From NCBI GenBank assembly GCA_013398615.1, contig VZSR01003806.1, positions 126,754 to 190,753 on the forward strand: 64,000 nt of DNA, written 5' to 3'. Both the position numbers and the translations under genes were made by a program. Under the pieces are notes generated by a model that saw only the letters and a program-made list of their open reading frames with translations, was not told the DNA's origin and did not search any database. Below are positions 23,652-36,786 of this stretch, piece after piece; the first letter of the stretch is position 1; the number at the start of each line of letters is the position of its first letter. Origin of the DNA: Brachypodius melanocephalos. Lineage: Eukaryota > Chordata > Aves > Passeriformes > Pycnonotidae.

Positions 23652-26600
23652 AATCAACACAGGATATTGTGCAGTGAGTTTCAAGAATGATATTTGTTTT
23701 GCCGGCTTAGGGAAGTGGGGAATCCTTCCATTTGCCTTTAACAGTAAATGATAAATCCAGTGCTGTCAACAGTTTTGCTATACCTGGCAATGTGCAGATG
23801 AATAATACTTTGATAAATAAAAGAGTTTTCTATTCCAGTAATAACAAAGTGAGTGATCTTGTTGAAAGGAAAAGCCTGGCAAATGTGAAGGGTTACACAG
23901 ATGCTCCCAAATGGCTCATTCCCCAAACAGTTGTATTAACCCATAATAAACGCAATCTTAACATTAAAAATAATTGCTGGTTTTATCTTTAAAATATGAA
24001 AATGTGAGTCCTTTTGCTGTGTCTCAGCAGACTAAATTGTTTTACATGAAGGCAGAATACATTCTTCTTTCTACTCTTCAGTTTTAGCTGAATGCCATTG
24101 CAACGTCCAGCAGTAACTCAGTGTGTGCCAAACATGAATATTTTTAAGCGTCATTTAAGTTTTAGAGGCTAAAGTAAGTGATGGGAACACAATCGTCTTG
24201 GGAATCTACAAATAACTTTAAAAAAGCTCATAAATCTGGCTTTCATGTTTTGGTTTTCAACAGCTTTATGAAATATGTCAAAGCTTGAACACAGTGAGTT
24301 CATTTTCCTTCAAATTTCTTAGGATTGACTTTTCTCAATCTTTTCTGATATGCTGCAGAGAAACAAAAAAAAAGGACTTGGCTTTAAAAAATCAGGCATC
24401 AGCAAATTAGGTTTTTTTAAAGTTGTTTTCTTATTTTAATTTTCTTTTGGTATTAACAGAGGAAAAACTAAGTAGGGCAGCCTAAAGTATTCCCTCACCA
24501 AAACAACCACAAAATGTTTCTGTTTAGCACACAATATTTTACAACATACCAAACCAAATATTAACAAAAATCTGATGTATAAGAAAAGATTGTTTTCCTT
24601 AAATTGTTTAAAAAAGATTCATCATAGTGACTAAGCACAACAGAAACCTGGAGAGCTGCATTCAGAAGTCCCATGCAAACTCTCTACTTACAGGGAAACA
24701 CATGCACGACAATGATAATTAGCAGGGAATGCTTGGTTTTTAAAATATGAACTTAAGGGTCAGTTGAAATTATATCAAAGTTCAAGAGCAAAAATCTTTA
24801 AAATTGTCACAAAAATGAGCCCACTCAAAGGGATTACCTGGCATAACACATGGTGCCACTGCTGTGGAATGCTGCCCACTGCAAAACTAGACCAAATTTG
24901 GGTTGCTTTTAAAAACTCCCAAAAGAACTGCTATTGTGATTACCTCTGGTTTGTAACTTCCCTGAGTAGTACTCCTTGGCAGGAATACTTCTTTATGTGT
25001 AATAACATCTCCTCCTCACTTAATCTATGTCACAAATTGAAGGATCCCATAGGAAGACTGGAAAGCAGAGACATTTAATCCTCCAGCACTAAAAGTAGCA
25101 AGTGGACTTGCCAGCACACACAGAGGAAAAAAAAAAACCCCTAGGTGTTCAAAGATTTGACCAGGTGCTTTTTATCAATCATGTTTTAAAATTACTGTTA
25201 TTCAAGAAAAACTTTTTGGAGAGGACCATTTTCTTCATAGGTGCTAAACAAAAGAAATGACTAATGATTTCTATTTGAAGATTATTTTCATGAACTATAA
25301 TACTTTTTAGTATGACAATAATATAAGAACTTTGACTATATTGTGACAGAAAGTTGGGACTGTCTTCTGTATAACTGAGGGAGAAATATTTACATTGTGA
25401 ATACAGAGTAAGTTTAAAGCTATGATAGTTGGTGGGGTAATGACCGAATACCTGACACTAAATTTATTGTCTTTGTTCTTCTTATTTCTAAAGTTAAGGA
25501 CAAGCATTTGAAAAGGATTTTTTTAATAAAGTGAGAAAAGGAATTCACAAACCACAGTTGTAAGTTGTGCATGGTAACAAATGATGCTCTTCTAAAAATA
25601 ACCGAAGCCAGTACCTGTTTGAGGAATTGACACTTATGAACTTGTGAGCTAATACACCAAACACACTTGCAGCAGATTACCCCACTGTTTTCTTCTCAAG
25701 GGTCTACAGGAGGCAGAGCAGACACTGTGTCACTAACCTGATCAAATGCTAGGGGAAAACAGAAGTCTAATATGTTGTTGCTACAAATAAGAAGAAGTTT
25801 GAAACAAGACTTATTTAGAATATAATCTTATTCCTGATTAGGATTTCAGATGTGTTTGGGATTTCAAAATGTAATAACATTTCCACTTTTAAAAATTTTT
25901 AATAACTTATTTCCGGTTTAACTTTTTTAGTGACAAAGATAATGGATCAATATTAATTTGACTTATTTGATATTTGCATTTGGTCTTGCAGGTACTGTCT
26001 TAGTGAAGATAAAACTATGACTCTAAAGGTGAAGCTATTGAAGTGCTAATCTGAAGTGGCAATCTAAATCAATTCACAAGAAAGTCCACTTCTGTTTACT
26101 GAAAATCTAATGGTGATCTTCTAAAAACCTTTAAAAAAATCTTGTAAATTCCATATGGAATTTGGGTTTGTTTTAAATTTGATCTTGCCAGTTATGATGC
26201 AGTTAAATATGGAGAACTAGGCAGACTTATTATGGTAATGGACTTTCAGTGACTTCTCATACTATCTGGGCAAAGTTTGTAGGGTCAGACTCCTGACCCT
26301 GTCCTCCTTTCTGAGTTCCTTTCCTATATTCCTGCTGTTCTTAGTTAAGAATGGTGCAGGATCGAGTGTCTACTACTTTCTAGTCTATCTGGATTTTACC
26401 TGAAGTGCTTTAGCTTTAGTGAAAGCAGAAAGTATTTTCAAGAGGCTGTCATTGCATATGCAAGCAGTTCCAATTTGAAAACCAAAGGATACTCAGCAAG
26501 TACTGTACATAAAATATGAGCAACTGGGATTTGAGTTTAAAAGCAAGATAAATACTCTGAAGCACAGAAATAGTCACAGGCTTCAAGCAAAACTACTAGT

Positions 26601-28979
26601 TATTTTCTAGTCACACATTCTAGATATCTTAGGAAAAATACAAATGCTCAATAACTTCTGTCTGACAAACTAGTTTTCTAGTAAATGTATGTAAATAAAT
26701 ATTTATCATATCTGGCTCTCCCCCAATCTAGAATTCCCACTAAAATCCATGGGAATAAGGTAGGTGTATCAGGAATATAGCTTTAGTCCTATAACAATGC
26801 AAACTCTCATGATGTAACAGAAGGTACTGTTTGTTTGCACACAAACTATATTAAAGTGTATACACTACTCAGAGAATGAGGAAAAACAATATAATCCAGC
26901 TAGTTTTCCCTGCCTAAGGAAAAAAGTTTTAAAATGTCCTGCACACTCACTGGATCATGTGTGTATTTTTATTTTAAAATCCTATTAGGCTTAAAATTGA
27001 GGAGCTAGCATGGTTGTTCTAATGCTACCCATGGATTTTTTTTCTCAAAATGACATTACTGATTAAAGTGTAATGCATTTGTCCTTATGCTGTGGACTGA
27101 CACTGGGAGAGCTATAAAGCCATCATTGCTCAGACTGTTAATGGAGGCAAGAACTCACTGCAAAACACTGGAATTCTCTTGGGTTAAACAGAGAAACAGT
27201 AATGATGTGATTTGGAGGGAATTCAATAAATCCCTCTTATTAAAGAGAGGCCAGTGTCATACAGACTTTGAAGGGAAGGGAAAGCTAAGTCTTCTCCTGA
27301 GAAGATACACACATAAACTCCAAAGTGGTTTTTAATGATTTCACAGCTAAACAAAATTATGTGGCATTGTCATGCTCTTCTCTGCTATATAACAGACCTC
27401 TTATTACAAACAAATATGACAGTTAAAAATTAAATAATCCCATACTAAACTTAAAACAATAGTTTTATCACAGCTAATTACTTCTCCAGTTTGAAGTAAT
27501 GCTGAAATAAGGTATGAGATGACTAGAGAAGGAAAAATCAAAATACTTTGACTAGACAAGTTTTATATTATTTCATAAATAAAATTAATAAATCAGATTT
27601 TTCATGTTCATTAAAAGCTGAATATGTTCACTGACACATTTTGGTAGTTGCCAGCATGATACAGTCACAAAGCATGAACATCAGGGTGACAGCTAAAAAG
27701 CAACAGAGAGCTTTGCACATAATCTAAAACTAAATCTGTATGTAATTTCCTTCCCTTTGTTAATTGAAGATTAAAACTAAATCAAGGGGAAGCCTTCTAT
27801 GAGGCTACTTCCAACAACAGATGACTCAACTAGCACCTGAGAATTTGTTGTGCTTGTGTGTACTGAGGTTCTGAACTTCCTGTTTCAATAAAATACCAAA
27901 CAAGTTGTGTTTCCTTTACAAATAAGCTATTACATCAAACCCTGTTCCTATAATTTCAGTTTTTGTCCTCATTCCAACATTTTCTTTGGCAAATGTAGAA
28001 ACATTCTAATTAAAGAGAAGAGAAAAACAAGCATCATTCATATGGTAAGAATGAATGCTCAAGAGAACATCCTTACTGGTTACTTGTTCATTCAGTTTAA
28101 TTTGGCTTTTTAAGTGCACTTAATTATGGCATGCAGCTCTCTGGAAACATGGATAGCAGGGTTTCCACTAACAGTGTATTTTGAAAGCTATTAAAGGTAA
28201 TGATTCCTCTAATGCCATACAAATGTAATACCACCTGTGTAAAGTAATTAAAAATATTTTTAGAACACCATAATACTTGAAATACACTATTCTTTAACAT
28301 ATCACTTTAACTTCTTTTAAGTGGAAATGTTCCTGTGTTTTCCTCAGCACAATCTATAAGATAAGAGCAATAAGAATCCTTTCCAATATTTTCACTTTTT
28401 TTTGTTAATGTTAGATTCCAGATGAAAGACCTCTGTCTACTTCATTTGAAATTAACCATGAGAAAGACAAATTCTTGTCAAAAAGTAAATACTGGACCTG
28501 CAAACACAGCATAATGTAATTGTCTGCTTAAGTACAATACAGGCTATACAACATATATGGTTTCTTTCCTAAATTTATTTAACCATAGAATTGGAAGTGC
28601 TGATTCACCCAGGCAGAAGCTCAAACTTAAAATGACACTCTAATGGGAGTTATAATTAATCAAATAAATGTCATTTTGGATAAATCCATGTCCACATTGT
28701 ATCTTTGTGGAGAGCATTGCTTCTTATAAACCAAAGGCTTCCAGCAAATGAAGCTTAAACCCCAGTCAGCTGCTCGGGGTTCTGTTCTAGGCAAATCTGG
28801 AATGCAGTAGAAAAAACATCCACTGAAAATGGTTAAAGCCAGTAGAGGATGCCGAAAACTTCTGATAAAAGAAATAACCACTACGATGTCTGCAACACCC
28901 TCCAAAGGCAGCATGAAAATAGAAATAGTGCAGTTAATCCTGGAAAAACCCTAAGTTTGAGAAATTATCTCATCAAAAA

Positions 28980-29597
28980 GGAGAATGACTTGGCAGTGTG
29001 GCTGAGAAGAAGCCAGCAGCCCTAGAGCAGTGGTGAGATGCTCTTGGGGAAAGCACACAACAGGAGATTGGATGTCAGTGTGCACTCACAGCCCAGAGAA
29101 CCAAACATATCCGAAAGCAGTATGACCAGCAGGGCAAGGGAGGGGATTCTCTGCCTCTGCTCTGCCCTCTTGAGACCCCACCTGGAGAGCTGCATCCAGC
29201 TCTGAAGTTCTCAGCATAACAAGGGCATGGAAATCTTGGGGCAAGTCCAGAAAAGATCACAAAGGTGACCAGAGGGCTGGAGCACCTCTCCTACGAAGAC
29301 AAGCTGAGACAGTTGGGATTCTTCAGCCTGGAAGAAGAGAAGGCTCCTGGGAGACCTTAGAACAGCCTTCCAGTACTTTAAGGGGGCTATGAGAGAGCTG
29401 GAGAGAGAGTTTTTACAAAGGCATGTAGTGACAGGACAAGCAGAATGCCCTTAAGATGAAGGAGGGTAGGTTTAGATTAGATAACAGGAAGAAATTCTTT
29501 ACTGTGAGGGTGGTGAGGCACTGGAACAGGTTGCCTGTAGTTGTGGATCTATCCCTGGAATTGTCCAAGGCCAGATTGGATGGTACTTTGAGCAGCC
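28980..29597 (+). mobile_element. CR1 LINE fragment, sense, lacking its 3'UTR
   Basis: The plus strand follows the terminal CR1 ORF2 region: GACCCCACCTGGAGAGCTGC, GAGGGCTGGAGCACCTCTCC, TTCAGCCTGGAAGAAGAGAA and GAAATTCTTTACTGTGAGGG. Translation at 29456-29590 gives KEGRFRLDNRKKFF and VRHWNRLP, hallmarks of the CR1 C terminus. The frame is broken upstream (stops and a short deletion near 29108). The usual CR1 3'UTR and terminal octamer repeats are missing. At about 29597 the sequence turns into an A/C-rich tract. Confidence 0.88.
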
Positions 29598-29680
29598 AAC
29601 CAAACAAATCCCAAACAAAAATCAAAAACCAACAAACAAACCAGAAGGAAAAAAAAAGCAAGAAAAAATTTGCTTACTCT
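29598..29680. repeat. A-rich low-complexity tract after CR1
   Basis: CAAACAAATCCCAAAC, AACAAACAAACC and a run of nine A form a simple A-rich tract joined directly to the truncated CR1 end. Confidence 0.75.
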
Positions 29681-32600
29681 TAACATCAGATAAAGCACTA
29701 TGTGCCCTTCAGCAACCAGCCCAATTCACATCACACAGAGAATAATAATAATAATGGGATCACACTATGGTACTGCTTCAAGAAGCACATCTTCAGTTTC
29801 ATAAGTATGACCTTAGCCAAACACCCAGTGGGATGGGACAAACAGATCTTTCAATTATTTATGCCATCCCTATTTTATAGTCTTTCTTCTAAGCCACAAT
29901 TGACTCAACTATATAGTTCCACATAGTAAAGCTTTGTGCAAAAACTCTTAATTAACATCATAGTTATCTACCTCCTTCATAACTAAACCCAGAGCTTCAA
30001 TAATAGTCCCCAATAAAATCTGTAGAGTTTGGCCTTGCTTTGTGTCAAAACTGCAGCTGTTTCAAGGCACTTACAATGTACCTTGATTCAGACAGGAATC
30101 TGAGGCTAGGCAAAACTTTCAGAAGATCACTAAAGTTTTGGCACAAGATTTTCAGTTTTAACATGATAGTGAGGACCCCTTTAAACTAATTCTTAAATGT
30201 GTATTTCCTTTGATTTTAGAAAGTTTGTACTAAACAGAATTTTTATACTTTTTCCCTGGATTGTTCTAATATGTTCAAAACATATTAGTTTAAAAGATAG
30301 ATACTAATTAATAGTTGCTGTTAAAACAGCCAACAAAATTCCACCCCATTCAGACTACCCATAAAATTCCTTTCCCTCAGGCAAACGTACTGCTGTTAGA
30401 CTTCTCTCTCTATAATAGATTTAAAAGTAGGCATTACATGCAGCAAAGTTGAGCAGAATCAGGCTGCCCCATCTCCACAGGTAAAAGTCTCTCATGTGAA
30501 CCACTGCCAGAATTTTCTGCTTGAAATGCATTTGATAAAGCCTCCAGGCCATTTTATTATTTACAAATAAATCTGGTAGAATGAAATATGGTTAAAGTGT
30601 GACCTTTCAGTCAGATTGGGAAAAAAGAAAGGACAGAAATATTCTTCTGAAGATCAAAAGGTCCCTGGTGCAGACACTATCCTTTGTTTTGGATTTGTAC
30701 AATGCATTTAGATGCAAAGTCTGCTTTTATGTTCAATGGAAAATAATGAAGAAATACTACCTTTGTTATAGTAATATACTGACTAGCAAAGTGAGGCTCT
30801 TTTTTGATTGCAGCCTCTGGGACCAACTTCAGGCAAATATTAGATAATACTTTTTAAAAATTATGAATTTAGACCATCTTTAAAATACTTCTGATAAATA
30901 ACTTCAATACACAAGACATAAATCATTGTATGAAAAACATGACAATGGAACTTCTTGTCTTTGAAAAAACCTCCAAGGTCTACAACAGAACCTCATCAAC
31001 ACATAATAAATCACAGAACAGTAAGAACAAGTACAGAACTATATATAAAAACAGATACTCAAAAGCACAGTTAGTCAAAATCATTGCAAAGTAAATCAAC
31101 TGAAGATGGAATTTAGTTTGGCAACTATCTTAGGAATACATTTTAAAATTGTATTTTTTTTTGGTGCTTGTGGGGTTGGAGCAAAGGTATGAGAGCTAGG
31201 AATCAAAGGAGCCTACTAAAAGACTTATATCAGGGAAACTAAGACTAGCAGGACAAAATCTGGCACATATTCATGGAATATTTTCTTCATATTAGCAGTG
31301 AATTACTTCAGCCTCAATTTTGGAGGACAGAATTCTGCAGTTAAGACTGTACCTTAGACACACTTATGAAAGTGCCGGAGAAGATGAGCTATATCAGCTA
31401 AAATGTAAATTCTAAAGCTCTCAGGAGATGTAACTGAGAAGTATATTCAGAAAAATATCAGGTCTATAGGCCATGATTCTATACTGTAGAGATACTGTCA
31501 TGGACTTCAGTATCATATTCTCTTCCAAGAACATGAACAGAGTTGTAGTACAACCTTTTGCTTATGACTAAATGAAGAAACAGCAAGGAATTTATTAAAA
31601 ATAAGGGAATTTTAATTAAATAAATAAGATTCACTTTTGCTGGAACCATTGCATGACACTGTGTTTCAAGGGAGTCAGATTTGTAACTAATTTTATTGTC
31701 TGAATATAGTGTACTACAACTATAATAAACAATAGCCAACAAGAGCATCTCAACAGCTCCACTAAAATTGCCAGACCAGAGATTTTTCCTTCCCAACATA
31801 GCTATAAAGAGTTTCCACAAAGTTCCATCTTTTTGTGGAAAAAGTTCCATATTTTGGCTTCTTCAGCTATTCCCACCTAAAACTACTGTTCAATAAATGA
31901 TAATATAATGGTAAGAGCCCATAATTCAACACATTTTTCCTCTTATAAAACAATGTTTCTTGATATACACATTCTTCTGCACTACATAGAAGTAGTTCTT
32001 TACGATTTCATCTTTTAAGTAAATGGAATATATTTTGGACTGACAGCATTTTAACTATTACAGATAAACACTGCATATAAGCATGATTTACTGTTATGCA
32101 ATAAAATATACATAAACAAATAAAAATACATAAACACTTTCCTTCTACCATAACAAGTGTGAGGATCGAATAAGACAAAGCAGGATTTCTGAAGCTTTAG
32201 CTGTGTAACCCCTGTGGGGCTCCAATGGCTTAACCAAAAATAAAAATCATTATGTGCAGGAGCCAGGAGGTTTTCCAGCACATCCTGGTCTCATGAAACT
32301 CTCATTCTTCCATTCTGTTCATATATGGAAGAAAGAACTCTAACTTTTCTGTCACTACCATCCATACATGCAGTAGGTTTCACTCATAAAATACTGAATA
32401 TGTACAGAGAAACCTCTTTTACTGAAGGATAAAGGTATTTAGATGGCAGTGACTAAAACAACCATGAATTTCTAGGCATTATGATACATTATTTACAGTA
32501 GGAAAAGAATATTAAAGCTAAAAGCTGATTATTAACATCAAGCACTTTTGCAAAGGGTACGTGACCATCTGCCAGTGAGCTTGTAATGAATCATACAGAC

Positions 32601-35600
32601 AAACACAATCACAGTGCAACACCACCAGAAGAAAAAACACAAAGGCACATAAACTTAACTATGTGTTTTTCTACTGTGGAAAAAAGATCAAAGTAAAACT
32701 TTGATTGTGTTTTTAAATGATAACGCAGTTTCCCCAAGTACTGATTTTCTAGAAGTGGAAGATTACAGTTCAGATGATGATGTAAAAGCATGTGTAATGC
32801 ACGTGTGATGTGCTACAGTTGCAGCAAAGTAGAAATTTACCAAATCTACATCAATAGAACAATATAAACATCTGTTCTTCCTTGCAATTAATACTGGCTG
32901 TGAAGATGACTGGGCCTGGGTCTGTTCTTATTACCTCTATACTACTTTCAGCATATTCACTGCAATCTTTGCTTGCTCTTCTGGTACTTTGTTATCACAG
33001 TATTTCCCTTTTAGACACATCCCAGTGTTTCTTTTCATTTAGAATCACGTCCTTTCAAGAAACTCAGAAAACAACCCCAAAGCAAACAAAAAAAGCTGCA
33101 GTTTTGGTTTATGAAATGTAGTCTATGTTTATGTGCAGAGAAAATTCTGGGCTGGAACAAGCTGTCCTGTCAACACTTAAGACATTCTTTTACCAAAAAA
33201 TTTACATTCACTCATTTTTCATTTCCATGTTAGTCCAAACTAGTCAAATGCAGAGAGCAAACTGATGGCATACATCACAATTACAAGCAAAATAACCAGT
33301 GAAAAGCTTTTGTGACCAAAGTGTACCAAGGCAGCAAGATTCTATGAGTCAGATATATGAGGCCATTGTACTATGAATGGTACCCCACCACAGAGTGGTG
33401 TAAAGGAATTACAGAACTGGTTTTTATCCTGGAAAATCGGCTACGTAGATAAATCAGAGCTCTTTTTAGGAGCTATTTGGGGTGTTAAAGTTATTTGTAA
33501 GTCATTGCAGAACATAATCATGTGCTCATAGATTATAGTCATGTGCACAGATTAAGCACATCAGCCAGAGAAGGCGCAGAAGTAGGTGGGTGTCCTTCCC
33601 AGGATAGGCTTCTGAGCAACAATCGGATGTATTCATAAAGTCCAACAGGTTTCTAGAACTGTTTCTTATCTATTTTGTCATGTATGCTATGCATATCTGA
33701 GTATACTACTTTTTTAAAAACAACTTTTGGATAAAATTGGCCTTTTGACTCAGCAGGTCTTTGTAAACTAACATTTAAAGGACATATTCCACAAAAAAAA
33801 TGATGCTATGTCGTCCTCCTTCCAGTTTGAGCCAACTTCCCTGGTATGGAAGCAGGATGTACTTCAAGTTCTCATGTCTTCACTGGTAATAAAGGATAAA
33901 ATTAGTGCCAGGCTCAACAATCTATCTTTATTAAATAAAAATAGTAATTTACATATGCATCCTGAATATGTAAAATTTCCTTTCTTTCTTGTCTGTTAGC
34001 AATGTATTGAATATAGGGATTATTCAGAGTTTCACAGATGTAACACAGACAAAGAACAGCAGAGGACTATTAGAATAGTCTAGACTAGAATATTAGAAAA
34101 GCAGCATATAACTTGCAGAAAGTAATAGCCTGGAAGTACCTCTTTGAACCTAGGATGTAAAGTGAGATGCCAAATAGATGATTTATGCTCTCTCTTGTAA
34201 TATAGTTAATAGTAAAACTGAAAGCATGATAAATGAAGGTAAATATTCTCAGGGTTCTTTCCATTAGACTGGGAGTTGAAGTGCTTAAAAAATCCTCAAC
34301 ATGCATCAACCTGAATATCATAAAAGTTCTACCTGCACCCACAGTAAGTTTTAGCAAGTGAAACCTGTATGTGGCTGTGGATTGTGTAGTAGACAGGAAC
34401 TTAATTCCAATTTCATGTGAAATTTTCTACAGCATCCAAGGTATTGAGAGGACTTGTTTCTTACTACGTACAATAAACACAGACATGCCAATAAAAAGGA
34501 GTTGAGCGGTATTAGATTTATAAATAGATACAAGAAAACAACATTTTGAAAGCAATGCCAAATATGTAGATGTTATCAGTATTTACTTTCACATTCTGGA
34601 AATGTGAAAGGAAGGTCTTACAATGGGACTTTAGAATTTACATTTCTGGGACTGCTAACTGAACTATTCAGAAACCAGGATTCCGGCTTTCAAAATCATG
34701 TTAAAAAATATGGTTTTTATTTACTTGCTGCCTTCTATTGCCTTTTTTCAGAGGAACATTTTCATGCTTCTGTAACCATGAGGAATAGAATTATTTCTCC
34801 TAAATTTAAGCGATCATTTCTTTCTTAATCTAATTAGTTCACAATCTAGGATATAGCAGACCAAAAGGACAGAGTAACATAATCACTGGCAACACCCAAA
34901 AACAAGGCAAGATTTATCTTTTACCCCAAAATTCTTGAGAAAATTCGTAACAGCTGCAGTTTACATTTCAACTACAACCTAAACTACATATGCACAAAAC
35001 ATATTAAAAACGCTCTTAGGCTTTTCCAAGCTCATAGATCAGAAATACATTCTTATTTAAAGATGCAAAGGGAGACATACTAGGATTTTTGGAAGTCTCT
35101 AAACCTGCACTGAGAACCTCTGAAAATCTGTCATTCGTTTATTAAACATTTTTAAGTTTTAACCACAAAGTATTTTAAAGTACAGAATACATGGCTATTC
35201 CTATTCAGAGATATTGTTAAAAGTTGACTCTAACAGCTGAGACCAGAGCAGAATATAAAAATTAAAAACAGAATAAGGATTTAGTAATCACTTATTCCTC
35301 TGGTTTTATTCTCCTGCCTGTAACTTTTATTTCTGCTGAACTTAGCAGAAGTCCCACAGAATGGGGGATGGCCAGTATTACACAGTCAAGTCTTATGTCT
35401 CATATGAAAAGCATATGGAGTATAGCTTTCCACATATTTTCATTGAAACCAGGCTGATTTTCAGATGCCTAGTAAACTGGAAAAATGACACAATGCATAC
35501 ATGGGTAAAACCTTCATATACAGCAGATGCACTACCAGCTACAGTGTATTTGATGCCCATGTGCAGAGCTGTTACACAGACCCAAACTGTCCTGAATTTC

Positions 35601-36760
35601 AACCATTAGTATTTAGTATACACAACTCTATAGAAGAATATTAACTAGCAAAAAAGTAGAAAAAGAAAAGGACAAGATAATAAATCCTCTCTCCATTATT
35701 TCTAATTCTGAATACTTTAATTTCTGTTTGTCTTCTGTTCATTAAAATTACTTCATTCCACCAGCTGTGATATGGTGCAATATTTACTGAGCCATCTGCC
35801 AGTTCATTTTTTTTGGAAACAGGTGCCTCCTTCTGACATGGAAGAGCCAGAAAAGAGATGGATTATGATGAATGAACATTTAATGAATTTAGGAACATTG
35901 AGAAATCAATGATGGGAACTAAGTTTAATTTATTGTAAAGCCTGATTTGGACCAGCCACAAAAGCCAATATTTTAACTAGTGGTAACATATCTTGAAAAC
36001 GCTCCAATTGTTTAACTAGTCCACAGAATGTTTGGTGAGAAATGTGTATCTTTAAAAAAAATTTTCACTATGTAAAGCTAATGCAAATGGCAACTGTGTG
36101 AGGATTCACACATTCTGGTTTATTTTAAAAATACACTTGTATTTCAAATAAAGACAGTTCTTGGCTACTGTTCATGTCATTAACAGTTTTAAAAGCCTCG
36201 GGCCATCCTCTGTAAGCAGGCACAGGGCATCTGCAAATTACAATAATGCAGAACAGACCCACATTTTGTTTACTTCAGCAGCTTCTGATCATTTTTCATG
36301 ACAGATGTATCACAAAAAGGTTCTGACTGATCCTAGAAAATTGTTCTAAATGAGAAGCCCCCAGTTCACCTTTAAAGCATCACTTTTTTTTCTTAGTCCT
36401 CGAGGCTATCAGTTTATTGAAATAGCTCTTTTAAAAGCATGTGTTATTTTTCTTTATTGGGTGTACTGTAGTCTAAAACTGAGGGCCAGCAGATTTAGGT
36501 CAGAGGTAAGTGAGTGCAGATTTTCTACCCCCATTGCAGAATCAACAAGGTAAAAAACATCTGAATACAAAAGAGCCCACTTCACATCAAATAAATGTTC
36601 AAAAATAGAGGTTTAAAAAATAGAGAAATTAATCTATCAGAAGTTAATGAAGAGCAATCTGATTTTTATGTAAAATTTGTGGCTTTTTCAGTTCATGATG
36701 TCCATGAAATGCATTTTGAAAAAAATATTCACTGTAAATATGTTTAAACAAGTTTTCTTT

Positions 36761-36786
36761 TCTTTCTTTCTTTTTTTTTTTTTTTT
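36761..36786. repeat. Polypyrimidine TTTC/T tract
   Basis: TTTCTTTCTTTC grades into about 17 T. This is simple sequence within the intron. Confidence 0.8.

Noticed and set aside
30266..30288. 10-bp perfect hairpin (CTAATATGTT and its complement, 3-base loop)
   Set aside because: A palindrome of this size is expected about once by chance in 64 kb of AT-rich DNA.
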